64,000 bases of DNA from Amycolatopsis decaplanina DSM 44594 (GTDB taxonomy: Bacteria; Actinomycetota; Actinomycetes; Mycobacteriales; Pseudonocardiaceae): positions 62,001 through 126,000 of the forward strand of contig NZ_AOHO01000058.1 in the NCBI RefSeq assembly GCF_000342005.1, read 5' to 3'. The translations under genes were made by a program, and so were the position numbers. Positions 41,669 to 50,008 of this stretch are shown here, in pieces. The notes beneath the pieces were generated by a model that searched no databases, was not told the origin of the DNA, and saw only the letters and a list, made by a program, of their open reading frames with translations. Position 1 is the stretch's first letter; every line of letters starts with the position of its first letter.

Positions 41669-42934
41669 CCGGAGTGCTTGTTCCGTGAAGGCCCCCTTGA
41701 GGGACTCAGAGTCCCTCAAGGGGGCCTTCACGGAATTGGGGACCACCGCGACCACGGCCACCGCGGCGAGGGCGAGCCAGCAGGCGGTGAGCGCGATCAG
41801 CCAGGTCCAGCCCGAATGCCCGTAGACGGTCGCGCCGACGGCGCCGCCGATGCTGCTGCCGAGGTAGTACGAAAGCGTGTAAAGCCCGCCCACCTGGCCC
41901 CGGGCGTTCTCGGGCGCCTCGGCCGCGGCCCAGCCGTTGGCGACGGCGTGCGCGGCGAAGAACGCGCCGGTCAGCACCACGAACCCGGCGATGACCACGG
42001 GCAGCGAGTCGGACAGTGTCAGCGCGGCGCCCGCGATCGTGAGCAGCAAGGCGCCGGAGAGCGCCCGGCGACGTCCGAACCGGCCGACGAGCTTGCCCGC
42101 TGTCGCCGACGAGACCGAGCCCATCGCGTAGGCGAGGAAGACGAGCGACGCGATCGCGGGCGAGAGGTTCAGCGGCTCACCGGTCAGGCGGAACCCGGCG
42201 GCGTTGTACAGCGCGACGAACGAGCCCATCGCCAGCAGCGCGACCGCGTACTGGACCAGCAGGACCGGCTTCCGCACCGCCGCGCCGAGCCCGGCCAGCA
42301 CCGCCTTGCCTTGCTCGCGCAATCGCTCTGACCTGCGGTGATTCGCCGAAGTGGTAGCAAAGGTCCCTTGCTCCCCCGGCGGCAGGGCCAGCACCGTGAC
42401 CACCGTGCAGACCAGGCCGATCACCGCGACGACGATCAGCGCGCCGCGGTAACCGAAAGGCCCGGCGGTGAACCCGGCCGCGAGCCGCCCGACCATGCCG
42501 CCGACGGTGTTACCGGCGATCATCGCGCCCACCGCCGCCGCGAGCCCGGCCTTGCCGAGCCGTTCCGCGAGATAGGCCGCCGCCACCCCGGGGAACCCCG
42601 CGATGGCGACCCCTTGCAGCGCCCGCAGCACGAGCAGCGCCGGGTAGCTGGGCGCCAGCGGCAACAGGAAACCGAAGACGACCGACGCGACCACCGAAGT
42701 GATGATCACCGGACGCCGTCCCACGACCTCGGAAAGCGCCGCGATCGGCAGCACGGCGATCGCGAGCGCTCCGGTCGCGACGCTCACCGCGAGCGAAGCG
42801 CCACCTGGATCGAGGTGATACTGCTCGGCCAGCTGCGGCAGCACCGGCTGCGGCGCGTAGAGCAGCGCGAACGAGGAGATCCCGGCCGCGGCGACGGCGA
42901 TCGTCACGCGGCGGGTGGTTCCGGCGGAAGGCAC
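41663..42934 (-). CDS. MFS transporter (12 TM) with repeat-derived insertions
   Basis: Protein of 423 residues with about twelve helices; motif A-like sequence SEVVGRRPVII is in the 2-3 loop, as in the CynX/YnfM-type MFS families. Two parts do not belong to the family. In the central cytoplasmic loop, EQGTFATT comes from a family A repeat (42353-42375). The C-terminus SVKAPLRDSESLKGAFTEQ and the stop codon come from repeats B and A. The transporter is divergent from a LysR gene that probably controls it. Confidence 0.82.
   Translation of the reverse strand: MPSAGTTRRVTIAVAAAGISSFALLYAPQPVLPQLAEQYHLDPGGASLAVSVATGALAIAVLPIAALSEVVGRRPVIITSVVASVVFGFLLPLAPSYPALLVLRALQGVAIAGFPGVAAAYLAERLGKAGLAAAVGAMIAGNTVGGMVGRLAAGFTAGPFGYRGALIVVAVIGLVCTVVTVLALPPGEQGTFATTSANHRRSERLREQGKAVLAGLGAAVRKPVLLVQYAVALLAMGSFVALYNAAGFRLTGEPLNLSPAIASLVFLAYAMGSVSSATAGKLVGRFGRRRALSGALLLTIAGAALTLSDSLPVVIAGFVVLTGAFFAAHAVANGWAAAEAPENARGQVGGLYTLSYYLGSSIGGAVGATVYGHSGWTWLIALTACWLALAAVAVVAVVPNSVKAPLRDSESLKGAFTEQALRR
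41681..41735. terminator. 27-bp perfect palindrome (family B) inside the MFS gene 3' end
   Basis: Left arm 41681-41707 (TTCCGTGAAGGCCCCCTTGA...) and right arm 41709-41735 are exact complements around one base. Because the MFS frame stays open across it, the palindrome is translated as the last part of that protein (SVKAPLRDSESLKGAFT). Confidence 0.8.
42353..42375. repeat. Family A repeat inside the MFS coding sequence
   Basis: GGTAGCAAAGGTCCCTTGCTC with two further C, in frame with the MFS gene in the middle loop between helices 6 and 7. The reading frame is kept and no stop arises in this orientation and phase. Confidence 0.8.
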
Positions 42935-42997
42935 GGTCCCGAAGCTAAGCCCGGCTAAACGATACGTCTAATACGATCATCTGCCACAATCGATACC

Positions 42998-43897
42998 GTG
43001 CTGAATGAAAGGATGACCGCCCAGCTAGCCCCCCAGCTCGCGCTGCTCACCGCACTGCGCCGCACGACGAACGTCACACGCGCGGCCGAACTGCTCGGTG
43101 TCCCGCAGCCCACGGTAAGCCGCCGGATCTCGGCGCTCGGCGAGGCCCTCGGCGCCCCGCTGACGGTCCCGGACGGCCGCGGCATCCGGCTCACCCGTGC
43201 CGCCGAACTGCTGGCCGACGCCGCCGAACGCGCGCTCGCCGCCGTCGACGCCGGAGTCCGCCAGGCCCGTGAAGAGGTCGACCCCGAATCCGGGCACGTC
43301 GTCCTCGGCTTCCTGCACCTGCTCGGCAGGTCGCTGGTCCCCACGTTGCTCCGCGGCTATCGCGCGGACCATCCGGGCGTCCGGTTCACCCTGGTCCAGG
43401 GCTCACGTCAGGACATGGTCGACAGGCTGACCAGCGGCGAACTCGATCTCGCGCTGCTCGCGCCCGCGCCCGTCGACGACCCGTTGCTCGACACCGCCGT
43501 GCTCGCCGAGCAGGAGATCTTTCTCTCCGTTCCGACGTCACACCGTCTCGCCGACCGGCCCAGCGCCGCCATCGAGGACCTCAAGGACGAGGAGTTCGTG
43601 CTCCTCGAGACCGGCTACGGCCTCCGCACCATCACCGACGATCTGTGCGCCGCGGCCGGCTTCGAACCGAAGATCGCCTTCGAGGGACAGGAGTCCGACA
43701 CCGTCCGAGGGCTGGTCGCTGCCGGGCTCGGGGTGGCGCTGCTCCCCCGCTTCGAGCCCGGCAGCCCGGCGGGCGTCGTCGAAGTCCCGCTGGTGCCGCC
43801 GGTCGGCCGGACCATCGGGCTGGCTTGGCGCAAGGACGTCGTCCTGCCGCCCGCCGTGCTGCGGTTCCGGGAGCGGGTCCGCGCACAGCGCTGGTGA
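42998..43897 (+). CDS. LysR family transcriptional regulator
   Basis: Protein of 299 residues from GTG 42998. The winged helix is LLTALRRTTNVTRAAELLGVPQPTVSRRISALGEALGAPL, followed by an effector domain of periplasmic-binding type (GFLHLLGRSLVPTLLRGYRADHPGVRFTLVQG). Divergent from the MFS exporter; the 63-bp intergenic region has ATACG direct repeats (42962, 42971) and three CGAT sites, typical of LysR control of a neighbour. The inducer is unknown. Confidence 0.88.
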   Translation: MLNERMTAQLAPQLALLTALRRTTNVTRAAELLGVPQPTVSRRISALGEALGAPLTVPDGRGIRLTRAAELLADAAERALAAVDAGVRQAREEVDPESGHVVLGFLHLLGRSLVPTLLRGYRADHPGVRFTLVQGSRQDMVDRLTSGELDLALLAPAPVDDPLLDTAVLAEQEIFLSVPTSHRLADRPSAAIEDLKDEEFVLLETGYGLRTITDDLCAAAGFEPKIAFEGQESDTVRGLVAAGLGVALLPRFEPGSPAGVVEVPLVPPVGRTIGLAWRKDVVLPPAVLRFRERVRAQRW

Positions 43898-43966
43898 CGA
43901 TCGTCAGGGTCGGTCACTGCCGTTCGTCCACCCCGGCAGGGAAGCCTTTTCGCTAACTTGGGGTGA

Positions 43967-44578
43967 ATGTACGACGACATCGTGGAGTTGGCCGGTCAGA
44001 GCCCGAGCTGGCTTCAGGCATCAGGCATCCTGTTCACCGACGCGGGACTGCTGATCTTCGCCGGGTTGATGGCCTGGGTCTTCTGGCGGGCTCGCACCTC
44101 GCCCACCCGGCTCGCGGTGTCGCTGCTGGTGCCCGCCGCGACAGCGATCGCGTACCTGATCAGCGAAGTGGCGAAGAGCGTGATCCACGAGGACCGCCCG
44201 TGCCGGAACCTCGTCACCCTCGTCGACTGCCCGCCGATCGGCGACTGGTCCTTGCCGAGCAACCACTCCACGATCGCCGCGGCGGCCGCCGTCGGACTGG
44301 CACTCGCTTGGCGGCGACTCGCGCCGTGGGTGTTCCCGGTCGCCCTGCTGATGGGCTTCTCGCGGGTTTTCGTCGGCGCGCATTACCCGCACGACGTTCT
44401 CGCCGGACTCGTCCTCGGCTCCGTGACGGCGTGGCTCGTGTTCCGGTACCTGACAGGCCCCGCGACCAGGCTGGCCCGCAGGCTCACCGCCCATGCCGGT
44501 GACGCGCCGACCCAGCCCATGCCCAGGGTGCGCCCGCGGGGCGAGAGCAAAGGTCCCTTGCTCCCGCCCCGCGGGTGA
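43967..44578 (+). CDS. PAP2-family membrane phosphatase
   Basis: Protein of 203 residues with about five membrane helices. The three phosphatase signatures are KSVIHEDRP, PSNHS and SRVFVGAHYPHDV, giving the catalytic His and Arg residues. It may dephosphorylate undecaprenyl diphosphate or phosphatidate. The last residues, GESKGPLLPPRG, are encoded by a repeat hairpin (44533-44575) that abuts the stop codon. It converges on pepA. Confidence 0.85.
   Translation: MYDDIVELAGQSPSWLQASGILFTDAGLLIFAGLMAWVFWRARTSPTRLAVSLLVPAATAIAYLISEVAKSVIHEDRPCRNLVTLVDCPPIGDWSLPSNHSTIAAAAAVGLALAWRRLAPWVFPVALLMGFSRVFVGAHYPHDVLAGLVLGSVTAWLVFRYLTGPATRLARRLTAHAGDAPTQPMPRVRPRGESKGPLLPPRG
44533..44575. terminator. Family A repeat with outer stem, at the PAP2-pepA junction
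   Basis: The core GAGCAAAGGTCCCTTGCTC (44545-44563) is enclosed by CCCGCGGGGC (44533-44542) and GCCCCGCGGG (44566-44575), giving one long hairpin. It lies fully within the PAP2 reading frame just before the TGA at 44576, and 12 bp from the end of pepA. Confidence 0.75.
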
Positions 44579-44586
44579 TCCGCAGG

Positions 44587-46062
44587 TCAGGCGTACGAAG
44601 CGACCAGTTCGACCAGCGTCCGCGCCGCGAACCCGGTGGCTCCCGGAACGACGTCGGCGTAGGTCTTGTCGGCCCGCGCGGGACCGGCGATGTCGAGATG
44701 CGCCCACGGCACGTCGCCGACGAACTCACGCAGGAACAGCGCCGCGACGATGCCGCCGGGGCCGCCCGGCGCCTGCCGGACGTCACCGAGCGAGCCCTGC
44801 ACGGTGTCGGCCAGGTCCTCCAGCAGCGGCATCCGCCACCATGCCTCGCCGACCCGCTCGCCCGCCTTCGTGACCCGCTCCGCGAGCGCGTCGTCGGTGG
44901 CGAAGACACCGCCGGTGCGGACGCCGAGCGAGACCTTCATGGCGCCGGTCAGGGTCGCCGCGTCGATCACCGCGTCCGGCTTGTGCTTCTTGATGCCGTA
45001 GACGAGGGCGTCGGCCAGGACCATGCGGCCCTCGGCGTCGGTGTTGCCCACCTCGGTCGTCTTTCCGCCGTAGTGCCGGACGATGTCGCCGGGCCGGTAC
45101 GACGAACCGGACACGTGGTTCTCGGCGGCGGGCACCAGCCCGGTCACCTTGACCGGCAGGCGCAGCGCGGCGATCGCGCGGACCGCGGCGATGATCGCCG
45201 CGCCACCCGCCATGTCGGTGCGCATGAGGTGCATACCGTCGGCCGGTTTGATCGAAAGGCCGCCGGTGTCGAAGGTGATGCCCTTGCCGACCAGCAGCAG
45301 ATGCGTCGTCGCCCCGCGCGGCCGGTACTCGAGTTCGATCAGCCGCGGCGGCGCGGCCGATCCGCCACCGACGGCGAGGACGCCGCCGAAGCCCTGCTCG
45401 GCCAGCCACTTCTCGTCCCGCGCCGTCACGGTCAGGTTCGGGATGCCGCCGGAAACGCGGACGGCCGTGTCGGCGAGCCAGGCGGGGGTCTTGATGTTCG
45501 ACGGCGTGTTGGCCAGGTCGCGTGCGAACGCGGCGGCCGCGGCGAGTTCACGGATCCGCTCCAGCGCCTTCGCGTACGCGGGCACGGCGCGTTCGTGGCG
45601 TGTGATCAAGCGCACGGTCCGCGGACTCGGCTTCGGCTCCTCGGCCGTCACCGTGAACCGGTAGCCGCCGAGCAGCAGCCCGAACGCGAGTTCCTCGATG
45701 TGCTCGGCGCCCGCGTCCTCGGGCAGTTCGACGGCGAAGGCGCGGAACGCCTTCTGACCGGCGTTGACGTCTTCTTCCAGCGTCGACGAGACGGCGCGGA
45801 CCAGCGCGGCACCGGCCTTGCGGTACTGCCGCGGCTCGCCGTCGCCGACGCCGGCCAGCCAGCGGACGCCGCCGGTCGGCACGGTCTGCACGTCACCGGC
45901 CTTGCCGGTGGGCCGCACGCCGCCGATCTCCGCGAGTCCGGCGTCACCATCCTCTTCGGACGGCGCCGCGATCAGCGTGGCCAGCGGCGTACCGCGCCTC
46001 AGGTCGTCCGGGACCTCGAGTTCGAGCAGCTTCCCCGGAACGGGGGGTAGCGGGTTACGCAC
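44587..46062 (-). CDS. pepA: Leucyl aminopeptidase (M17)
   Basis: Protein of 491 residues. The metal-binding/catalytic core is complete: LLVGKGITFDTGGLSIKP, GMHLMRTDMAGGAA and the family signature NTDAEGRMVLADAL. It is a cytosolic hexameric aminopeptidase using two metal ions. It follows the small DUF3117 gene, with a hairpin terminator between them. Confidence 0.92.
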   Translation of the reverse strand: MRNPLPPVPGKLLELEVPDDLRRGTPLATLIAAPSEEDGDAGLAEIGGVRPTGKAGDVQTVPTGGVRWLAGVGDGEPRQYRKAGAALVRAVSSTLEEDVNAGQKAFRAFAVELPEDAGAEHIEELAFGLLLGGYRFTVTAEEPKPSPRTVRLITRHERAVPAYAKALERIRELAAAAAFARDLANTPSNIKTPAWLADTAVRVSGGIPNLTVTARDEKWLAEQGFGGVLAVGGGSAAPPRLIELEYRPRGATTHLLLVGKGITFDTGGLSIKPADGMHLMRTDMAGGAAIIAAVRAIAALRLPVKVTGLVPAAENHVSGSSYRPGDIVRHYGGKTTEVGNTDAEGRMVLADALVYGIKKHKPDAVIDAATLTGAMKVSLGVRTGGVFATDDALAERVTKAGERVGEAWWRMPLLEDLADTVQGSLGDVRQAPGGPGGIVAALFLREFVGDVPWAHLDIAGPARADKTYADVVPGATGFAARTLVELVASYA

Positions 46063-46094
46063 AGTGAGCGACCTCCGGGCGCAGATGAACCGCG

Positions 46095-46122
46095 ACCCCG
46101 GTCTCCGAGGGGAGACCGGGGT
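46095..46122. terminator. Hairpin terminator between DUF3117 gene and pepA
   Basis: ACCCCGGTCTCC (46095-46106) and GGAGACCGGGGT (46111-46122), a perfect 12-bp stem with a 4-base loop, 31 bp after the DUF3117 stop in the direction of transcription. Confidence 0.7.
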
Positions 46123-46152
46123 GCGGGTGGTTGAACGTTGGTGCGGTCCGGC

Positions 46153-46320
46153 TCAGCCGGTGACCTCCTGCAAGGCCGCGCCGAGATCCTTCGCTTCTTC
46201 CGCGGAGAGTTCGACGACGAGACGCCCACCACCTTCGAGTGGTACGCGCATCACGAGGCCCCGCCCCTCCTTAGTCACTTCGAGGGGACCATCTCCGGTC
46301 CGGGGCTTCATGGCCGCCAT
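46153..46320 (-). CDS. DUF3117 protein
   Basis: Protein of 55 residues starting MAAMKPRTGDGPLEVTKEGR, then VMRVPLEGGGRLVVELSAEE. This is the highly conserved actinobacterial DUF3117 (Rv1211 in M. tuberculosis, from memory). An in-frame upstream start at 46368 gives basic residues that do not belong to the family. Function unknown; the conservation suggests a core role. The gene lies near tag and the DivIVA gene, as in mycobacteria. Confidence 0.88.
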   Translation of the reverse strand: MAAMKPRTGDGPLEVTKEGRGLVMRVPLEGGGRLVVELSAEEAKDLGAALQEVTG

Positions 46321-46515
46321 AGCGTGCTCCCTCCGTCTCAACCGGCGCGCCCGGGTCGCGCTCGTCAAAGCCAGCCGGGTCTACTGTCCATTGTCCCTCA
46401 TCAGCGGCCGAGCGCGAACGCGGACCGATCTTTTGCCGTCGTATCGGTGCTGGTATGCGGCTCGCGAGGCTGAAAGACTCCTCTCAGACCGCAGTTTCGC
46501 CGACTAGGAGATCCC

Positions 46516-47310
46516 GTGACCACATCCGACGTTCTGCTGACCGCCGACGCCGATGGCGTGCGCACCTTCACGCTGAACCGGCCGCAGGCGTACAACTCGC
46601 TGACCGTCGAACTCAAGGAACTGCTGCTGGCGGGCCTGACCGAGGCCGCGGCCGACGACAGCGTCCGTGCGGTCGTGCTGACCGGTTCGGGCAAGGCGTT
46701 CTGCGCCGGGCAGGACTTGAAGGAGCACGTAGGACTACTGCAAGCGGGTGACCCGGCGCCGCTACACACCGTCAGGGAGCACTACAACCCGATCGTCAAG
46801 ACCATCGTCGGGATGCCGAAGCCGGTCATCGCCGCGGTGAACGGCCCCGCCGCCGGCGCGGGCGCCGCCTTCGCCTACGCGAGCGACCTCCGGATCGCCG
46901 CGACGTCGGCGAACTTCCTGATGGCTTTCGCGAACGTCGGCCTCGGCCCGGACTCGGGTGCTTCGTGGACGCTGCAGCGACTGATCGGTCTCGGCCGTGC
47001 GGCCGAACTGATGCTGCTGGCGCGCACAGTCGACTCCGCCGAGGCGCTGACGCTCGGCCTGGTCGGCGAGGTCGTCTCGGACGAGGAACTGGCCGCCCGC
47101 GCGCAGAAGGTCGCCGCGAAGCTCGCGGCCGGTCCGACGGTCGCGTACGCGAAGATCAAGAACGTGCTGTCGGTCGCCGCCGAGTCGTCCCTCGAAACCG
47201 CACTGGCGGCCGAGGACGAGGCCCAGACCGCGCTCGGCGCGACGGCCGACCACACCGAGGCCGTCGAGGCCTTCGTGGGCAAGCGCAAGCCGAACTTCCA
47301 GGGCAAGTAG
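46516..47310 (+). CDS. Enoyl-CoA hydratase/isomerase family protein
   Basis: Protein of 264 residues from GTG 46516. Crotonase-fold blocks are AVVLTGSGKAFCAGQDLKEH and KPVIAAVNGPAAGAGAAFAYASDLRIA. The position of the second catalytic Glu has Asp in LGPDSGASW, as in PaaG-type isomerases. It is therefore more likely an isomerase of the PaaG/PaaB type or a degradative hydratase than a canonical beta-oxidation enzyme. Single gene ending in a 22-bp palindrome. Confidence 0.82.
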   Translation: MTTSDVLLTADADGVRTFTLNRPQAYNSLTVELKELLLAGLTEAAADDSVRAVVLTGSGKAFCAGQDLKEHVGLLQAGDPAPLHTVREHYNPIVKTIVGMPKPVIAAVNGPAAGAGAAFAYASDLRIAATSANFLMAFANVGLGPDSGASWTLQRLIGLGRAAELMLLARTVDSAEALTLGLVGEVVSDEELAARAQKVAAKLAAGPTVAYAKIKNVLSVAAESSLETALAAEDEAQTALGATADHTEAVEAFVGKRKPNFQGK

Positions 47311-47324
47311 CCGCCGGGGCACGT

Positions 47325-47370
47325 CTCGTGAGTGGTAAGGACGGTTCTAACCGTCCTTACCACTCACGAG
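47325..47370. terminator. 22-bp perfect palindrome between convergent genes
   Basis: The left arm 47325-47346 (begins CTCGTGAGTGGTAAGG) and right arm 47349-47370 are exact complements with a 2-base loop. It lies 15 bp after the enoyl-CoA hydratase stop and 3 bp from the end of tag. Confidence 0.8.
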
Positions 47371-47373
47371 CGT

Positions 47374-47943
47374 CTAAGCGGCCCGGAAGCAGTCCTTCAC
47401 GTGGTCGTCGACCATCCCCGTCGCCTGCATCAGCGCGTAACAGGTCGTCGGTCCGAGGAACACGAAGCCGCGCTTCTTGAGTTCCTTCGCCATCGCCTTC
47501 GACTCGTCGGTGATCGCCGGGACGTCCGCCATCCGCCGCGGCCGGACATGCGAATCGGGCGCGAACGACCACAGCAGGTCGTCCAGCGAACCGTCGAGGT
47601 CCTCGATCGCCCGCGCGTTGTTGATCGCCGCCAGGATCTTCGCCCGGTTCCGCACGATCGACGCGTCCTCCATGAGGCGGGCGACGTCGTCGTCGGTGAA
47701 GGCGGCGACCTTCTTCGGCTTGAACTTCTCGAACGCCTTCCGGAACGACTCCCGCTTCCGCAGGATCGTGATCCACGAAAGCCCGGACTGGAACGACTCC
47801 AGGCACAGGCGCTCGTACAGTTCCTCGTCGCCGTGGAGCGGGACGCCCCATTCGGTGTCGTGGTACTCGACGTAGTCCGGGGCCGAGTTGCCCCACGAAC
47901 ACCGCTTGATCCCGTCCGCGCCCAGCAGACCCGCCTCAGCCAA
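47374..47943 (-). CDS. tag: DNA-3-methyladenine glycosylase I
   Basis: Protein of 189 residues, TTG start at 47943 overlapping the SRPBCC gene by 8 bp. Tag signature sequences are RCSWGNSAPDYVEYHDTEWG (zinc Cys and base-pocket residues), LCLESFQSGLSWITIL, FGPTT-like FLGPTTCYALMQATG and the second Cys/His zinc ligands in VDDHVKDC. It removes 3-methyladenine in base excision repair. First Cys and the C-terminal HxxxC complete the zinc snap. Confidence 0.9.
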   Translation of the reverse strand: MAEAGLLGADGIKRCSWGNSAPDYVEYHDTEWGVPLHGDEELYERLCLESFQSGLSWITILRKRESFRKAFEKFKPKKVAAFTDDDVARLMEDASIVRNRAKILAAINNARAIEDLDGSLDDLLWSFAPDSHVRPRRMADVPAITDESKAMAKELKKRGFVFLGPTTCYALMQATGMVDDHVKDCFRAA

Positions 47944-48385
47944 CCCGGTACCCCTCCGCGTACTTCACGAATCTCCGCAAGCACAGCCGCAGTCCCAGTT
48001 CGAATCCCGGTTTCGCGACCGGCCAGCCGAGCCGTCCGACGACGCCGAACGGCGGCCGTAGATGCTCCGCCCAGACGAACGTCGAGGAATGCGGCCCCTT
48101 CTCGATCACCTGGAACACCCCGGTGCCCTGCACGATCTTGCCGAGATGCCGCACGACGCAGCGCAGCGGCGGCTCCCAGCTGGTGATCTCCATGGTGTCG
48201 GTGAACCCGATCCCGGCGACACCGGTGAACGCCGACAGTTTCGAACCCACGCTGCGCCCGTTGCCCTCGACGACCTTGACCTCGGTGCCGAGCATCCATT
48301 CGCCCTGGCGTTCCCAGTCGGTCAGGGCGAGCCAAGCCGTCCCGGCCGGTACCGCGACGTCGACGGAGACGACGACATCGGTCAC
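47936..48385 (-). CDS. SRPBCC (START-like) family protein
   Basis: Protein of 149 residues from GTG 48385. It begins with VVVSVDVAVPAGTAWLALTDWERQGEWMLGTEVK and ends with a long helix, the polyketide cyclase/SRPBCC lipid-binding fold. Ligand unknown. Its stop overlaps tag and its start overlaps the DivIVA gene stop (4 bp), so it is in a compact operon DivIVA-SRPBCC-tag. Confidence 0.78.
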   Translation of the reverse strand: MTDVVVSVDVAVPAGTAWLALTDWERQGEWMLGTEVKVVEGNGRSVGSKLSAFTGVAGIGFTDTMEITSWEPPLRCVVRHLGKIVQGTGVFQVIEKGPHSSTFVWAEHLRPPFGVVGRLGWPVAKPGFELGLRLCLRRFVKYAEGYRVG

Positions 48386-48684
48386 CTGACGCCCTCTCGC
48401 TCGGCCTCCAGCTCGGCCACCTTGGCCCGCAGTTCCTCGATCTCGACGGCGAGCCGCCGCATCACCCAGTCCACTTCGGACATCTTGTAGCCGCGCAGCA
48501 CCATCTGATAGCGGACGGCGTGGACGTCCTCGGCGGTGATGTCCTCGGCGGGCAGCCGGGTCGGCGAGCTGCCGGGCGGCAGCGGGGCCAGCTCCTCACC
48601 CCTGCCGAACACCACGGCGGCCAGCAAGAACACCACGGCGGCCACCAGCAGCATGACTACGAGATAGATCAGGGCGGTCGTCAC
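48382..48684 (-). CDS. DivIVA-domain membrane protein
   Basis: Protein of 100 residues from GTG 48684. One N-terminal membrane helix (ALIYLVVMLLVAAVVFLLAAVVF) is followed by the DivIVA motif EDITAEDVHAVRYQMVLRGYKMSEVDWVMRRLAVEIEELRAKVAELE, which ends in a coiled coil. Such short DivIVA-domain proteins (Rv1209-like) are thought to act in polar growth or envelope assembly. It overlaps both neighbours in the operon by 4 bp. Confidence 0.82.
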   Translation of the reverse strand: MTTALIYLVVMLLVAAVVFLLAAVVFGRGEELAPLPPGSSPTRLPAEDITAEDVHAVRYQMVLRGYKMSEVDWVMRRLAVEIEELRAKVAELEAEREGVR

Positions 48685-49355
48685 GCCACGATCGTGGCAC
48701 ACGAACGCCACGATCGTCGCGCCAGCAACGCGAGTCGCACGCTGAGCACCACCCAGAGCACCATCAGGATCCCGCAGGGCACGGACAGGAACAGTCTCGA
48801 CGCGTCGATGACCCCGGTGGCGATCACCAGCAGCGCCACCGAAACCAGGTTCAGCCCGACGGCCTCGCCGATCAGCACGCCGGCGGTCCTGACCAGCCGG
48901 GCACCGTCCATCCGCCGGGAAAGCCGGCGCATGCAGACGAGAGCGAACACTCCCAGTATCGGCACGATGTACACCGAACCGTGGGTGAACTGGGCGACGT
49001 ACTTGTACCAACCCGGGGTCGACGTCGCCAGCTGCGACCAGTCGCCGAAGGTCCACTTGCGGGCGAACTCCCAGGCGAGCTGCATCATCGGCACGCCGAG
49101 GATCAGCTTCCACAGGGTGCGGGTGCCGCTGTGCATCCCCAGTTCGGCCTGGTAGTCCCGTGCGATCAGGTGCACCGGCCCGAAATCGGCGACGGCACGA
49201 CGCTGCGCCTCGTCCTCGCTCCAGCCGCCGTCGCGGTACGCGTCGGCGGCGTCGTTGAGCCCGTCCCGCGCCTCGCGCAGCAGATCCCGCTTGGCCGACG
49301 CCGGACCGTCCAGGCGGGTGCGTAACTCCCCGAGATAAGCCTCGATCACCGTCAT
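48681..49355 (-). CDS. HAAS/permease-prefix domain membrane protein (copy 1)
   Basis: Protein of 224 residues from ATG 49355. The cytoplasmic N-terminal HAAS-type three-helix domain reads MTVIEAYLGELRTRLDGPAS, AKRDLLREARDGLNDAADAY and DEAQRRAVADFGPVHLIARDYQ, followed by about four to five membrane helices. This is one of three tandem paralogues (48681-50670) with 4-bp overlaps. The family usually accompanies PadR regulators, as here (50714-51031). Its function is not known. Confidence 0.75.
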   Translation of the reverse strand: MTVIEAYLGELRTRLDGPASAKRDLLREARDGLNDAADAYRDGGWSEDEAQRRAVADFGPVHLIARDYQAELGMHSGTRTLWKLILGVPMMQLAWEFARKWTFGDWSQLATSTPGWYKYVAQFTHGSVYIVPILGVFALVCMRRLSRRMDGARLVRTAGVLIGEAVGLNLVSVALLVIATGVIDASRLFLSVPCGILMVLWVVLSVRLALLARRSWRSCATIVA

Positions 49356-50008
49356 GCCGTGGTTCTCCGACTCCGCGCGGCGACCGTCAGCCGCATGCTG
49401 AACAGGATCCAGGTTCCGGACAGGGCCGCGCACGGCACGCTGATGATGAGGCGGGCGGGTTCCAGCAGTCCGGTCGCGCCGCCGTACGTCGCGACCGCGA
49501 GCAGGTTCAGCCCCACCGCGCCTGCCAGCGACCATGAGACCGCGCGAGCGGCGGGCGGACCGGTGGGACGGCGCGAGAGCAACCGTGCCGCGATCAGCCC
49601 GGCGATCGCGACCATCGGGGACAGCGCCGCCAGCGTGTCGGCCGTGCCGATCGCGCGGTGGTACCAGGACGGCGGCTCGCCGAGCCGCGACCAGTCGCCG
49701 GAGCTCAGCACGCGCGCGAAATCCCAGGCGAGGATCAGCAGCGGGACACCGACGATCAGCTCCCAGAGGACACGGATGTCGCGCCGCAGCCCCAGTTCCC
49801 CCTGATAGTCCCGCGCGATGAGGTCGACAGGGCCGAAATCCGCGACAGCCCGGCGTTCCGCCTCCGCCTCGTCGACGCCGCCCGCGAGGTAGGCCTCGGC
49901 CGCGTCGGTCAAGCCGTCCTCGGCCTCGGTGAGCAGATCGGCCTTCGCCGACGGCGACCCACTCAGCCGCCTGTCCAGCTCGCCCATGTAGGCCTCGATG
50001 GCGGTCAT
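49352..50008 (-). CDS. HAAS/permease-prefix domain membrane protein (copy 2)
   Basis: Protein of 218 residues. It begins MTAIEAYMGELDRRLSGSPS and has RRAVADFGPVDLIARDYQGELG, so it is clearly a duplicate of its neighbours, with the same membrane-helix pattern and a conserved VGVPLLILAWDFARVLSSGDWSRLG. Overlaps both neighbours by 4 bp. Sequence divergence is highest in the membrane half. Confidence 0.75.
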   Translation of the reverse strand: MTAIEAYMGELDRRLSGSPSAKADLLTEAEDGLTDAAEAYLAGGVDEAEAERRAVADFGPVDLIARDYQGELGLRRDIRVLWELIVGVPLLILAWDFARVLSSGDWSRLGEPPSWYHRAIGTADTLAALSPMVAIAGLIAARLLSRRPTGPPAARAVSWSLAGAVGLNLLAVATYGGATGLLEPARLIISVPCAALSGTWILFSMRLTVAARSRRTTA

